Shown here: in pieces, positions 35,932 to 45,148 of the stretch | Position numbering within the stretch: the first letter of the stretch is position 1 | Layout of the letters: every line of letters begins with the position of its first letter | Source: Rhodobacteraceae bacterium HLUCCA12 | GTDB lineage: Bacteria > Pseudomonadota > Alphaproteobacteria > Rhodobacterales > Rhodobacteraceae | Direction of reading: 5' to 3' | NCBI GenBank assembly: GCA_001314715.1 | Contig: LJSV01000001.1 | Coordinates: forward strand, 124,001-188,000 | DNA length: 64,000 bases | Notes under the pieces: model-generated | Told to the model about the DNA's origin: nothing | Databases searched by the model: none | What the model saw: the letters and a program-made list of their open reading frames with translations, nothing else | Made by a program: the position numbers and the translations under genes

Positions 35932-36915
35932 CCCGGCGCGGTCGCGCGCGCGCGCGACCGCCGCGACCACGGTGTCGGGATGGCTGTGATGCGGCATATG
36001 GCCGGCGTCCGGCAGCCGTTCCAGCCGGGCCGAGGCGACCTCGCTTTCCAGGCGCGCGCTGTGGATATCCAGCCCGACGATGGTGTCCTGTTCGCCGTGA
36101 ACCAGTTCGATCGGCAGCGACAGGTCCGCATATCCCGGTTGCATCTGGCGCAGGAACCCGTTGAGGGCGTTGACTTGCCGGGTGTTGTTGGCCTGCGAGG
36201 ATCGGCGCATCGACAGGCCGGCGCCGAAATGATCGACATAGCCGTCGGGCAGCGGATGCGGGTCAAAGACCGACCGGAACGTGATGCGCGCCGCCGTTTC
36301 GGGGACCAGTGCGCTCAGCAGGTGACGGGCGGCGCTGCCCAACGGACCGGCGTTGATGCGATACCACAGACCCAGCGCCCCCTCCCAAGGATAGGTGGCG
36401 CCCGAGACGATCACCAGCGCGGCGGTGTCTTGCGGGGCTTCCAGCGCCCAGGCCATGGCCACCGCCCCCCCATAGGAATGGCCCAGCACGATCGGTTGCC
36501 TCACGCCCAGCCCGGCAACCGCACGGCGCAAGATCCGGGCCTGCACACGCGGGTCGCCGTCGGCGGTGCCCCAACTGTCCGACCAGCCCAGACCCGGCCG
36601 GTCAAGGGCGATGATGCGATAGTCATCCTTCAACCGGTCGGTCAGATCGAACGTGAAATCGCGCAAGTTTCCGTTGGCGCCGTGGATCAGCACCAGATCC
36701 GGGGCGCTGCCGGCCGGTTGACCCATCTCGCGCAGGTGGATCTGGTGCCCCTCGACCGTCACGAACCGGCCGGCGGGCGGGTTCGCGGCCTCCCAGCGCG
36801 CCTCGCGCCGCGTGGCCTGCGCGTCGATGACCGCGGCGCAGCCGGCCAGCAGGACAAGGGCCGCAGTCAGGCCCAGGATCACGGTCAGGGGCGAGGGGAT
36901 CAGTCCGGCGGGCAA
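35923..36915 (-). CDS. Alpha/beta hydrolase with lipoprotein-type N terminus
   Basis: The protein (330 residues from the TTG at 36915, which has a GGAG 8-9 bases upstream) starts with a hydrophobic stretch ending LVLLAGC, a lipobox with Cys26, so it may be a lipoprotein. The hydrolase fold follows: LIHGANG oxyanion loop, nucleophile Ser147 in GHSYGG, a late HGEQD acid region, and the catalytic His in AGHMPH. The substrate is unknown; haloperoxidase- or epoxide-hydrolase-like families are similar. Its stop overlaps the nagA stop region tail to tail. Confidence 0.8.
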   Translation of the reverse strand: MPAGLIPSPLTVILGLTAALVLLAGCAAVIDAQATRREARWEAANPPAGRFVTVEGHQIHLREMGQPAGSAPDLVLIHGANGNLRDFTFDLTDRLKDDYRIIALDRPGLGWSDSWGTADGDPRVQARILRRAVAGLGVRQPIVLGHSYGGAVAMAWALEAPQDTAALVIVSGATYPWEGALGLWYRINAGPLGSAARHLLSALVPETAARITFRSVFDPHPLPDGYVDHFGAGLSMRRSSQANNTRQVNALNGFLRQMQPGYADLSLPIELVHGEQDTIVGLDIHSARLESEVASARLERLPDAGHMPHHSHPDTVVAAVARARDRAGLR

Positions 36916-36976
36916 GGCATCACTCCGTGGCGGCAGCGCCCAAGGTAGGCCGGGGCGCGCGGCTGTCCAGCACCGG

Positions 36977-37264
36977 TCACGTGCGGCCCAGCCGCCCGGC
37001 ACGCCCGCCCCGCCGGCCAGCGGGCGCGGTGGGTGCCCCGGCGGTTTGTGCCATCAGCCGGGTCATCGGGTGATCGGGGGCCTGCGGGCCATAGCGGGCA
37101 TGCAGCCGGGCCAGGGCCTCGGCCTGATCGCGCGAGGCCTCGATGCTCAGCGCCCAGTCGATCAGGATCGAGCGGCATTCGCCATCGCCGATCCCCTCGA
37201 TCCGGTAGCTTTCGCGGATCAGGCCCTTGGGGTCATCGGGGTCGTGCGGGGCGGCGGACGGCAT
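36977..37264 (-). CDS. Small hypothetical protein downstream of pgk
   Basis: This 95-residue product reads SYRIEGIGDGECRSILIDWA in its first third, followed by an Ala/Arg helix and a disordered Arg/Gly-rich C terminus. It begins six bases after the pgk stop and probably shares its transcript. I do not recognise a characterised family. The conserved-looking core, rather than a low-complexity frame, argues that it is a real gene. Confidence 0.65.
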   Translation of the reverse strand: MPSAAPHDPDDPKGLIRESYRIEGIGDGECRSILIDWALSIEASRDQAEALARLHARYGPQAPDHPMTRLMAQTAGAPTAPAGRRGGRAGRLGRT

Positions 37265-37270
37265 GGCGTG

Positions 37271-38455
37271 CTATCCTTCCAGCGCGGCGACGCCGGGCAG
37301 GGTCTTGCCCTCCATCCATTCCAGAAAGGCCCCGCCGGCGGTCGAGATATAGGTGAAATCCGATGCCGCGCCCGCACGGTTGAGCGCGGCCACCGTGTCG
37401 CCGCCGCCGGCCACCGACACCAGCGCGCCCGCGCGGCTGCGTTCGGCGGCGTGGCGCGCCACCGCGTTGGTGGCCGCGTCAAAGGGACTGACCTCGAACG
37501 CGCCGAGCGGGCCGTTCCAGATCAGGGTGCGCGCCGTGTCCAGAACCGCTTTGAACGCCGCGATGCTGTCGGGCCCGGCATCGAGGATCATCGCATCCTC
37601 GGGGCATTCGGCGACCACCTCATGCGGGGCGTTTTCTTGCAGCGCGCGGGCGATCACCAGATCACGCGGCAAATGGATCTGGCAGCCGGTTTCCTGCGCG
37701 CGCGACAGGATCTCGCGCACGGTGTCGGCCATGTCATGCTCGCACAGCGACCTGCCGACCGGCTGATCCTGGGCCGCCAGAAAGGTGTTCGCCATCCCGC
37801 CGCCGATGATCAGGTGATCGACCTTGGCGACGAGGTTGCCCAGCAGATCCAGCTTGGTCGAGACCTTTGCCCCGCCCACGACCGCCGCCACCGGGCGTTC
37901 GGGATGGGCCAGCGCGGCCTCCAGCGCCTTGAGTTCGGCCGCCATCTGCCGCCCGGCACAGGCCGGCAAGAGCCGGGCAATCGCCTCGGTGGAGGCATGG
38001 GCGCGATGGGCGGCGGAAAAGGCGTCATTGACATAGACCTCGCCCAGCGCGGCCATCGCCGCGGCCAGTTCGGCGTCGTTCTGTTCCTCGCCCGGATGAA
38101 AGCGCGTGTTCTCCAGCAGCAGCACATCGCCAGCCGACATGGCCAGAACCGCGCGCTTGGCGGGCAGGCCGATGCAATCCTCGGCAAAGGCCACGGGCTG
38201 ACCGAGTGCCGCCTCAAGTGCCGGGCGCACCTGGGCCAGCGACATCTCGGGGACGACCTTGCCCTTGGGCCGGCCGAAATGGGCCAGCAGAACGACCTTG
38301 CCACCCGCGTCGGCGATATGGCGGATCGTCGGCAAGATGGCCTCGATGCGCGTGGCATCGCTGACGCGCCCGTTCTCGATGGGCACGTTGATATCCACCC
38401 GCACCAGCGCGGTCTTGCCCGCGAAATCCATTGCGTCCAGCGGCTTCCAGCCCAT
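37271..38455 (-). CDS. pgk: Phosphoglycerate kinase
   Basis: Pgk transfers the acyl phosphate of 1,3-bisphosphoglycerate to ADP in glycolysis, and the reverse in gluconeogenesis. The 394-residue protein has [13 protein letters not shown], the HFGRPKG Arg region, [12 protein letters not shown], the hinge [10 protein letters not shown], and [18 protein letters not shown] near the C terminus binds nucleotide. The ATG at 38455 has a CAGGAG site; an upstream in-frame start is weaker. It is divergent from the cyclophilin pair. Confidence 0.97.
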   Translation of the reverse strand: MGWKPLDAMDFAGKTALVRVDINVPIENGRVSDATRIEAILPTIRHIADAGGKVVLLAHFGRPKGKVVPEMSLAQVRPALEAALGQPVAFAEDCIGLPAKRAVLAMSAGDVLLLENTRFHPGEEQNDAELAAAMAALGEVYVNDAFSAAHRAHASTEAIARLLPACAGRQMAAELKALEAALAHPERPVAAVVGGAKVSTKLDLLGNLVAKVDHLIIGGGMANTFLAAQDQPVGRSLCEHDMADTVREILSRAQETGCQIHLPRDLVIARALQENAPHEVVAECPEDAMILDAGPDSIAAFKAVLDTARTLIWNGPLGAFEVSPFDAATNAVARHAAERSRAGALVSVAGGGDTVAALNRAGAASDFTYISTAGGAFLEWMEGKTLPGVAALEG

Positions 38456-38631
38456 CTGCGGCTCCTGTTGCGTATCGTTGGTTCCGGTGATGCCCGCCCG
38501 GCGCGCAGGCGTCAACACCCGGCAGTCGTGCCCGGCGCGGTCAACTTGGCGCGACGGGGCGCCGGCGGGTCTTTTCCTTGCCGGTCAACCCCGTTACGGT
38601 CGCGCCCGAACGACGAACCGAGGAGTGCGGC

Positions 38632-39138
38632 ATGGCCGAGATCAAAGACCCTGAAAACACCATCCTGATGGACCTGAAAGGCGGCACCGTGATGATCGAG
38701 CTTCTGCCCGATGTCGCCCCGCACCATTGCGCGCGCATGAAAGAGCTGGCGCGCGCGGGGGCCTATGACAACGTGGTGTTTCATCGCGTCATCGACGGGT
38801 TCATGGCGCAGACGGGCGACGTGGCCCACGGCAATGCCGCAAAGGATTTCAACCTGCGCCGCGCTGGCACCGGCGGCTCGGACCTGCCCGATCTTCCCGC
38901 CGAATTCTCGGGGGTGCCGCATGATCGCGGCACGCTGGGCGCCGCACGCTCGCAAAACCCGAATTCGGCCAACAGCCAGTTCTTCATCAACTTTTCCGAC
39001 AATCATTTCCTGAACCGGCAATATACCGTCTATGGCCGCGTCATTTCGGGGATGGAACATGTCGATGCCATCACGCGCGGCGAGCCGCCCGCCGAGCCTG
39101 ACCGGATGCTGTCGGTCAAGGTGGCCGCCGATGCTTAA
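38632..39138 (+). CDS. Cyclophilin-type peptidyl-prolyl isomerase, cytosolic
   Basis: This 168-residue cyclophilin catalyses cis-trans isomerisation of X-Pro bonds. It carries [14 protein letters not shown] with the catalytic Arg, and [13 protein letters not shown] of the active site. No signal peptide is present, so it acts in the cytoplasm. The ATG at 38632 has an AGGAG site. Its last 8 bases overlap the start of a second, exported cyclophilin. Confidence 0.94.
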   Translation: MAEIKDPENTILMDLKGGTVMIELLPDVAPHHCARMKELARAGAYDNVVFHRVIDGFMAQTGDVAHGNAAKDFNLRRAGTGGSDLPDLPAEFSGVPHDRGTLGAARSQNPNSANSQFFINFSDNHFLNRQYTVYGRVISGMEHVDAITRGEPPAEPDRMLSVKVAADA

Positions 39139-39721
39139 GCGTTCCTTTCTTGCCGCAAGCCTGGCCCTGCCGCTGAGCGTGATGGTTGCGCTGTCTGCCG
39201 CCGCCCAATCCGACGCGCCCGAGGATGCGCCGGTGCTGGAAATCACCGTCGCCGGTCAGGCCGAGGGCGTGATTCGCATCGCCCTGCGCCCCGATCTGGC
39301 GCCCGATCACGTCGAGCGGGTGATCACCCTGGCCGAAGACGGCGCCTATGACGGTGTCGTGTTTCACCGGGTGATCGATGGCTTCATGGCGCAGACGGGC
39401 GACGTGCAGTACGGCCGTGAAGAGACGCTTGCGCGTGCCGGCACCGGCGGGTCCGAGTTGCCCGACCTTGAGGCCGAGTTTTCCGACGCCCCGTTCGAGC
39501 GCGGGGTGATGGGCATGGCGCGCGCGCAGAACCCGAACAGCGCCAACAGCCAGTTCTTTCTGATGTTCGAACCCGCCACGCATCTGAACGGGCAATACAC
39601 CGTGCTGGGCCAGATCACGGACGGGCTGGACGTGCTGGACGCGATCAAGCGCGGACCCGGCCCCAATGGCGCCGTGACCGATGCGCCCGACCGCATGGAA
39701 CGCGTGCGTGTGATCCGCTGA
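39131..39721 (+). CDS. Cyclophilin-type peptidyl-prolyl isomerase, exported
   Basis: The 196-residue protein is a second cyclophilin with the same active-site motifs ([27 protein letters not shown]). It is preceded by a Lys-Arg N terminus and a hydrophobic signal sequence ending near ALSAAAQ, so it should act in the periplasm. It overlaps its cytosolic paralogue by 8 bases. The two differ throughout, which points to an old duplication rather than a recent copy. A terminator-like hairpin follows. Confidence 0.92.
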   Translation: MLKRSFLAASLALPLSVMVALSAAAQSDAPEDAPVLEITVAGQAEGVIRIALRPDLAPDHVERVITLAEDGAYDGVVFHRVIDGFMAQTGDVQYGREETLARAGTGGSELPDLEAEFSDAPFERGVMGMARAQNPNSANSQFFLMFEPATHLNGQYTVLGQITDGLDVLDAIKRGPGPNGAVTDAPDRMERVRVIR

Positions 39722-39730
39722 ACATGGGCG

Positions 39731-39749
39731 GCCCCGGCCCCGCCGGGGC
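39731..39749 (+). terminator. GC hairpin after the cyclophilin pair
   Basis: A perfect 8-bp stem GCCCCGGC/GCCGGGGC with loop CCC begins nine bases after the stop. A TTTATTT stretch follows about 13 bases later, so termination is plausible but not a textbook intrinsic terminator. Confidence 0.6.
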
Positions 39750-39821
39750 TGCCCGACGGGGCTTTATTTCCGCCCCGATCTGGGCCATACGGGTGCCAAT
39801 CCGCAACAAGGGACACTGGCC

Positions 39822-40196
39822 ATGAACTTCCTTCTTCGCCTTCTGACCTGGTGGAACAGCCAGACGCTGGGCACCCAGTTGTTCACATGGCGCAAGGGTA
39901 TCCGCGTCGGCGAGGACGAACAGGGCAACGTGTTCTACCAGACCCACGACGGCAAGCGCCGCTGGGTGATCTACAACGGTGAGGCCGAGGCCAGCCGCAT
40001 CAGTCCCGACTGGCACGGCTGGATGCACCATACCTGGGATGAGCCGCCCAGCGAAAAGCCGCTGCCGCATCGCAGCTGGGAAAAACCGCACCATGAGAAC
40101 CTGACGGGCACGGCGCTGGCCTATGCCCCGCCCGGATCGCTGCGCCAGCCCCAGCCGGCCGAACGCCGCGACTATGAGGCATGGCAGCCCGAATGA
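39822..40196 (+). CDS. NADH:ubiquinone oxidoreductase subunit NDUFA12 family protein
   Basis: This 124-residue protein belongs to the NDUFA12 (B17.2) family, an accessory complex I subunit shared by alphaproteobacteria and mitochondria. It has the conserved core [30 protein letters not shown] and [13 protein letters not shown]. It sits on the matrix-side (here cytoplasmic) arm and stabilises the complex. The gene is away from nuo genes, as is common. An mlaD gene follows. Confidence 0.95.
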   Translation: MNFLLRLLTWWNSQTLGTQLFTWRKGIRVGEDEQGNVFYQTHDGKRRWVIYNGEAEASRISPDWHGWMHHTWDEPPSEKPLPHRSWEKPHHENLTGTALAYAPPGSLRQPQPAERRDYEAWQPE

Positions 40197-40237
40197 CCTG
40201 CGCCCACGTCCGTTCCAACCACCCGAGGTGCTGAACC

Positions 40238-40690
40238 ATGGCCTATCGCAACTGGGAAGTCGCGCTGGGGGCGGTGGTGCTGATCGTGGCCGTGGCTTTC
40301 GCGGCCTTTGCCGTGCAAACCACCGGCACAAGGCTGGGCGCGCACAGCGGCTATGAACTGACGGCATCGTTCCGCTCGGCCGAGGGGGTGCGCACCGGGA
40401 CCGAGGTGCGCATCGGCGGCGTGCCGGTCGGCACCGTCAGTGACATGTCGCTGGACCCCGACAGCTTTCGTGCCGCCGTCACCGTCCTGATCGAGGATCG
40501 CATCGTTCTGCCCGAAGACAGCACCATCCAGGTCGCGACCGAGGGTTTGCTGGGCGGCACCTTCGTCGAGATCCTTCCCGGCGGTTCGCCCTATAACCTT
40601 GAGCCCGGCGCCATGTTCCAAGATACCCAAAGCGCGGTCAGCCTGGTGCAGATGATGCTGCGCTTTGTCACCGGATCCGAGGACGAATGA
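40238..40690 (+). CDS. mlaD: MlaD-family outer-membrane lipid asymmetry protein
   Basis: MlaD is the MCE-domain ring of the Mla phospholipid transport system, anchored in the inner membrane. The 150-residue product has one N-terminal membrane helix (about 8-27) and a single MCE domain (about 38-115; ASFRSAEGVRTGTEVRIGG; GLLGGTFVEILPG). It overlaps the downstream DUF2155 gene by four bases. No mlaE/mlaF genes are nearby, so partners lie elsewhere. Confidence 0.88.
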   Translation: MAYRNWEVALGAVVLIVAVAFAAFAVQTTGTRLGAHSGYELTASFRSAEGVRTGTEVRIGGVPVGTVSDMSLDPDSFRAAVTVLIEDRIVLPEDSTIQVATEGLLGGTFVEILPGGSPYNLEPGAMFQDTQSAVSLVQMMLRFVTGSEDE

Positions 40691-41052
40691 CCCTGCGCGC
40701 GGCATATCTGGCCGCGCTGGTCGCGCTTGCCCCGGTCGCACCGGCGGCGGCGCAGGGCACCATGGCGTCAAGCGACGGGGTCATCCTGCGCGGGCTGGAC
40801 AAGATTTCGGGCGAGACGACGGATCTGGAAGTCAGTGTCGGGGAAAGCGTCGAATTCGCGCGGCTGGAGATTTCGCTGATCGCGTGCCGGTTCCCGGCCG
40901 ACGACCCCTCGGCCGATGCCTTTGCCTTTCTGGACATCACCGATGCCCGCCGGGGCGAGCAGTTGTTTCGCGGCTGGATGATCGCATCGAGCCCCGCGCT
41001 CAACGCGCTGGACCATGCGCGCTACGATGTCTGGGTGATCGGCTGCCAATAG
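40687..41052 (+). CDS. Exported DUF2155 protein
   Basis: The 121-residue protein has a signal peptide (cleavage after APAAAQ) and a small beta-rich domain. DLEVSVGESVEFARLEI, ACRFPADDP, the GWMIASSPALNALDH segment and a terminal DVWVIGC match DUF2155, a family found in alphaproteobacteria. Two Cys residues (in IACRF and the C-terminal GCQ) could form a disulfide. Function is unknown. Its 3' end overlaps aat tail to tail by 31 bases. Confidence 0.88.
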   Translation: MTLRAAYLAALVALAPVAPAAAQGTMASSDGVILRGLDKISGETTDLEVSVGESVEFARLEISLIACRFPADDPSADAFAFLDITDARRGEQLFRGWMIASSPALNALDHARYDVWVIGCQ

Positions 41053-41672
41053 GCGCCGTTCGCGGCGTGTGGGTTGGACCTGGCAAAGGCGCGCCCATGA
41101 TCGGCCTCGACCGACAGCGCGGCCTGCAGGCGCCGCTCATAGCTGGCGCGGCTGATCGCGATCCCGCCGAGGCGCGCCAGATGCGGGTTCGGATACTGGG
41201 TATCCATCAGCACGAACCCGCCCCGTCGCAGCCGCGCCACCAGTTCCGCCACCGCCAGTTTCGATGCATCGGTGCGGCGTGAGAACATGCTCTCGGCAAA
41301 GAAAGCCCCTTGCAAGGCCAGCCCGTAGACCCCGCCCGCCAGCGTGTCGTCGGGCGCCCAGACCTCGACCGAATGCGCAAGGCCCAGGGCGTGCAACTCG
41401 CCAAAGGCGCCCGCGATTTCCGCGTTGATCCAGGTTTCCGGGCGGTCAGCGCAGCCGGCCAGAACCGCGTCGAAGGCGGTGTCGCAACTGAACCGCCAAC
41501 CGCCCCGGCGCCAGCTGCGCCTGAGCGAGCGCGCGGCGTGGAACCCGTCCAGCGGCAGGACGCCGCGCCGGGCCGGGCGAAACCAGTGCAGCACGTCGCT
41601 GTCGGCGGTCTCGGCCATGGGGAATATGCCCGCGGCATAGGCGCGCAGAATCAGATCGGGGGTCAGCTCCAT
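41022..41672 (-). CDS. aat: Leucyl/phenylalanyl-tRNA-protein transferase
   Basis: Aat adds Leu or Phe from tRNA to N-terminal Arg/Lys of proteins, marking them for ClpAP in the N-degron pathway. The 216-residue protein has LILRAYAAGIFPM, the WFRPARRGVLPLD stretch, LAGGVYGLALQGAFFAESMF, and FVLMDTQYPNPHLARLGG. The ATG at 41672 lies 37 bases after the accC stop, so aat is the third gene of accB-accC-aat. Confidence 0.95.
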   Translation of the reverse strand: MELTPDLILRAYAAGIFPMAETADSDVLHWFRPARRGVLPLDGFHAARSLRRSWRRGGWRFSCDTAFDAVLAGCADRPETWINAEIAGAFGELHALGLAHSVEVWAPDDTLAGGVYGLALQGAFFAESMFSRRTDASKLAVAELVARLRRGGFVLMDTQYPNPHLARLGGIAISRASYERRLQAALSVEADHGRAFARSNPHAANGAYWQPITQTS

Positions 41673-41709
41673 GCCCACCCCCCGTCCCGGCCGGGGCCGG
41701 GCGCACCGC

Positions 41710-43056
41710 TCATTCCAGGGCTTCCGCCAGGAATTTTTCCAGCCAGTGGATGTTGTAGTCGCCCCCGCGCACGGCTTCCTGTTCCAACAGCGCAAAGAAC
41801 AGCGGCACGGTGGTGTCGATCCCGTCGATGATCAACTCGCCCAGCGCGCGGCGCAGACGCGCCAGTGCCTCGGGCCGGTCGCGCCCATGCACGATCAGCT
41901 TGGCCACGAGGCTGTCGTAATAGGGCGGGATCCGATAGCCGCCGTAAAGGGCCGAATCCATCCGCACGCCCAGCCCGCCGGGGGCATGGAACGTCTTGAC
42001 CTGACCGGGGCAGGGCGCAAAGTTCGGCAACTTTTCGGCGTTGATGCGCACTTCGATGGCATGGCCGTTGATCTGCAAGTCGTCTTGCGTGAACGACAGT
42101 GGATGGCCCGCCGCGACGCGGATCTGTTCGCGCACCAGATCGACGCCGAAGATGGCCTCGGTCACCGGGTGTTCGACTTGCAGGCGGGTGTTCATCTCGA
42201 TGAAATAGAAATTCCCGTCCTCATAAAGAAACTCGATCGTCCCGGCCCCGGAATAGCCCATCTCGGCCACCGCGCGCGCGCAGATCCCGCCGATATGGTC
42301 GCGTTCCCGCTGGCTGATCGAGGGGCCGGGTGCCTCTTCGAGGACCTTCTGGTGGCGGCGCTGCAACGAGCAGTCGCGCTCGCCCAGATGCACGGCGTTG
42401 CCCTTGCCGTCGCCAAAGACCTGAATTTCGATATGACGCGGCCTTTGCAGGTATTTCTCGATATAGACTTCGTCATTGCCAAACGCGGCCTTGGCCTCGG
42501 TCCGGGCGGTGCGGAACGCGGCTTCAAGCTCGGTCTCGGATGTCGCGACCTTCATGCCGCGCCCGCCGCCGCCGGCGGTGGCCTTGATGATCACCGGATA
42601 GCCCATGCCGGCGGCCACGGATCTGGCGGTGTCCAGATCGGGCACCCCGCCTTCCGAGCCCGGCACCACCGGAATGCCCAGTTTCTTGGCGGTTTCCTTG
42701 GCGGTGATCTTGTCGCCCATCATGCGGATATGCGCGGCCGAGGGACCGATGAAGGTCAGGTCGTGATCTTCGACGATCTGCACGAAGCTGGCGTTTTCGG
42801 ACAGGAAGCCATAGCCGGGATGGATCGCCTCGGCGCCCGAAATCTCGCAGGCGGAAATGATGGCCGGCACGCTCAGATAGCTTTCGCTGGATGGGGCGGG
42901 GCCGATGCAGATCGCCTCGTCGGCCATGCGCACATGCATCGCGTCGCTGTCGGCGGTGGAATGGACCGCGACCGAGGCGATGTCCATCTCGCGGCAGGCG
43001 CGGATCACGCGCAGGGCGATTTCGCCCCGGTTGGCGATAAGGATCTTGTTGAACAT
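41710..43056 (-). CDS. accC: Acetyl-CoA carboxylase biotin carboxylase subunit
   Basis: AccC carboxylates biotin on AccB using ATP and bicarbonate, the first half-reaction of fatty acid synthesis. The 448-residue ATP-grasp protein starts with [19 protein letters not shown] and has [13 protein letters not shown], the Gly-rich [10 protein letters not shown], and the [13 protein letters not shown] active-site stretch. It lies 10 bases after accB. Confidence 0.97.
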   Translation of the reverse strand: MFNKILIANRGEIALRVIRACREMDIASVAVHSTADSDAMHVRMADEAICIGPAPSSESYLSVPAIISACEISGAEAIHPGYGFLSENASFVQIVEDHDLTFIGPSAAHIRMMGDKITAKETAKKLGIPVVPGSEGGVPDLDTARSVAAGMGYPVIIKATAGGGGRGMKVATSETELEAAFRTARTEAKAAFGNDEVYIEKYLQRPRHIEIQVFGDGKGNAVHLGERDCSLQRRHQKVLEEAPGPSISQRERDHIGGICARAVAEMGYSGAGTIEFLYEDGNFYFIEMNTRLQVEHPVTEAIFGVDLVREQIRVAAGHPLSFTQDDLQINGHAIEVRINAEKLPNFAPCPGQVKTFHAPGGLGVRMDSALYGGYRIPPYYDSLVAKLIVHGRDRPEALARLRRALGELIIDGIDTTVPLFFALLEQEAVRGGDYNIHWLEKFLAEALE

Positions 43057-43066
43057 GCGTTCGACC

Positions 43067-43555
43067 CTACTCGACGATCATCAGCGGTGCGCCGTATTCC
43101 ACGGCGGACCCGTCGGCCACCAGGATGCGCTTGACCACGCCCGAATGCGGCGCGGGGATGTGGTTCATGGTCTTCATCGCCTCGATGATCAGCAGGGTCT
43201 GCCCGGCGCTGACCTGCGATCCGACGCTGACAAAGGCGTCGGCGCCCGGTTCGGGCGACAGATAGGCCGTACCGACCATTGGCGAGGCCACGGCACCGGG
43301 ATGATCGGCGGGATCGGCCGATGCCGGGGCCGATTGAGTCGGGGCGGACGCGGCGGCCGAGGGCGCAGGCGCTGCGGCGGGGGTCGCGTATTGCACGTTG
43401 GCCGCTGTCTGGCGCTGCTTGGTCACCCGCACGCTGAGCGTGTCATTCTCGGCGTATTCGCGTTCGACCTTGATTTCGGTCAGGTCGTTGGCATTGAGAA
43501 GTTCGGCCAGGGCCTTGATGAAGGCCACATCGTCCGACGCGTGATCTTTGGTCAT
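43067..43555 (-). CDS. accB: Acetyl-CoA carboxylase biotin carboxyl carrier protein
   Basis: AccB carries biotin between the carboxylase and transferase sites. The 162-residue protein has an N-terminal helical region, an Ala/Pro-rich linker (about 57-85), and the biotinyl domain with Lys128 in EAMKTMN. The ATG at 43555 opens the accB-accC-aat operon. The 161-base gap upstream is shared with a divergent regulator; no definite promoter was assigned there. Confidence 0.96.
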   Translation of the reverse strand: MTKDHASDDVAFIKALAELLNANDLTEIKVEREYAENDTLSVRVTKQRQTAANVQYATPAAAPAPSAAASAPTQSAPASADPADHPGAVASPMVGTAYLSPEPGADAFVSVGSQVSAGQTLLIIEAMKTMNHIPAPHSGVVKRILVADGSAVEYGAPLMIVE

Positions 43556-43716
43556 TGCCGTCCTCGATTGGATTGGGTCGCGTCTGGCGCGCCCGTTTTT
43601 GTTCGGGGGGTTATACGTCAGCATGCTGCGTGTGAAAAGGCGCAATTCCGGCCCGGCGCGGGCACCCTTGCCGGGCAAGGCGCCGCGTGCTGTAAATCAT
43701 GGGCAGGGAGGATGGC

Positions 43717-45057
43717 ATGCCCAGAACCACGCTTTCGGGAACCCGGATCCGGGCGATGCGGCTTGCGCGCGGCATGTCGCAGGCCGAACTGGCGCGGCTG
43801 GCCGGGGTCTCGCCCTCGTATCTGAACCTAATCGAGCACAATCGCCGCCGGGCACCGGAAACCCTGTTGTCGGCGGTGGCGCAGGCCCTTGACATCGCGC
43901 CCGAAAGCCTGACCGACGATGCTGGCGACGCCTTGCTGGAAGCCTTGAGCACGGCAGCGGCGATGACCGGCGCCGACCCGCCGCCCGAACTGGACCGGAT
44001 CGAGGAATTCGCAGGCCGGTTTCCGGGATGGGCGGCGCATCTGGCCGCCCTTCAGGGCCGCAGCGAAGCGCAGGATCGCATCATCGAGCGCCTGAGCGAC
44101 CGGATGACGCACGATCCCAACCTTTCGGCGGCCCTGCACGAGATCGTGTCGGCGGTGACCTCGGTGCAGTCCACCGCCGCGATCCTGGCCGAAACCGATG
44201 ATCTGGACGGCGAATGGCTGGCGCGGTTTCACCACAATATCCATGCCGACTCGCGCCGCCTGGCCACGGCCGCCGAGGCGCTGGTCGCCTATCTCGATGC
44301 CGCGTCCGAGGAAACCGGCCTCGCCGCCCCGCAGGAAGAGCTGGAAAGCTGGCTGGCGCGGCACGGGTTTCACCTGCCCCAGGTCGAGGACGCGAAAAGC
44401 GATGCCCTGGCCGCGCTGCGCGACGAGCCGCCCGAACTGGCGTCGCAGGCATCGCGGGCACTGGCGCGTGACTGGCTGAAACGCGCGCGTGCCGATGCCC
44501 TGGCACTGCCGCTGTCGCGGCTGGAACCGGCCCTGACCGCGATGCTGGGCGCGGGCGGGGGGCTTTGTCCCGACCAGCTTGCGCAGGACTTCGGCGTCTC
44601 GCTGTCGCGCCTGTTTCGCCGGCTGGCCAGCCTGCCGCCGCTGGCCGGGGTGCCGCGCTTTGGCCTGGTCGTTTGCGACGGGTCGGGCACGCTGACCTAT
44701 CGTCGCCCGGTCGAAGGGTTCGCGCTGCCGCGCTTTGGCGGGGCCTGCCCGGTCTGGCCGCTCTATCAGGCGCTGTTGCAGCCGGGCCGTCCGGTTCGGG
44801 CCCTGGTCGAGACCGCCAGCCGCCCGGCGCATCGCTTCCTGGCCTTCGCGGCGGCTGAGCCTCGTGGCCCCGAACGCTTCGTCCCGCCGTTCGCCTGGGA
44901 ATCCAGCATGCTGCTGACCCCGGCGATCCCGCAGGTCATGCCGCCGCTGGGTGCCGACGCAGCGGCGCCGATGCCGCTGCCGGTAGGTTCGAGCTGCCGG
45001 GTCTGCTTTCGCAGCGATTGTGCGGCCCGGCGCGAGCCGTCGATCCTGGCCAGTTGA
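43717..45057 (+). CDS. XRE-family regulator with DUF2083/ScfR-type C terminus
   Basis: The 446-residue protein has an N-terminal XRE helix-turn-helix (about 1-65; GMSQAELARLAGVSPSYLNL). A long helical middle and a C-terminal domain follow, with the cysteine cluster SSCRVCFRSDCAARRE near residues 428-440. This layout matches regulators of short-chain fatty acid metabolism (RamB/PrpR/ScfR relatives), where the Cys region may bind an Fe-S cluster and CoA-linked signals. The metallopeptidase-like HEXXH seen in some relatives is absent. It is divergent from accB and upstream of a carboxylate-sensing two-component module, which fits this reading. Confidence 0.75.
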   Translation: MPRTTLSGTRIRAMRLARGMSQAELARLAGVSPSYLNLIEHNRRRAPETLLSAVAQALDIAPESLTDDAGDALLEALSTAAAMTGADPPPELDRIEEFAGRFPGWAAHLAALQGRSEAQDRIIERLSDRMTHDPNLSAALHEIVSAVTSVQSTAAILAETDDLDGEWLARFHHNIHADSRRLATAAEALVAYLDAASEETGLAAPQEELESWLARHGFHLPQVEDAKSDALAALRDEPPELASQASRALARDWLKRARADALALPLSRLEPALTAMLGAGGGLCPDQLAQDFGVSLSRLFRRLASLPPLAGVPRFGLVVCDGSGTLTYRRPVEGFALPRFGGACPVWPLYQALLQPGRPVRALVETASRPAHRFLAFAAAEPRGPERFVPPFAWESSMLLTPAIPQVMPPLGADAAAPMPLPVGSSCRVCFRSDCAARREPSILAS

Positions 45058-45148
45058 ACCGGGCCGCGCGCCTTTGACAGCGCCCTGAATTCCCGCGATA
45101 GTCACCTGACAGCGATCATCGCGAGTTTCGCCGGGGGAGGGCGGTCGC

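Noticed and set aside
32909-37002. Horizontal island
   Set aside because: Base composition and codon use match the flanks, and genes are ordinary for the group.
38632-39721. Tandem cyclophilins as an assembly or very recent duplication artefact
   Set aside because: The two proteins differ throughout apart from active-site blocks, and only one has a signal peptide.
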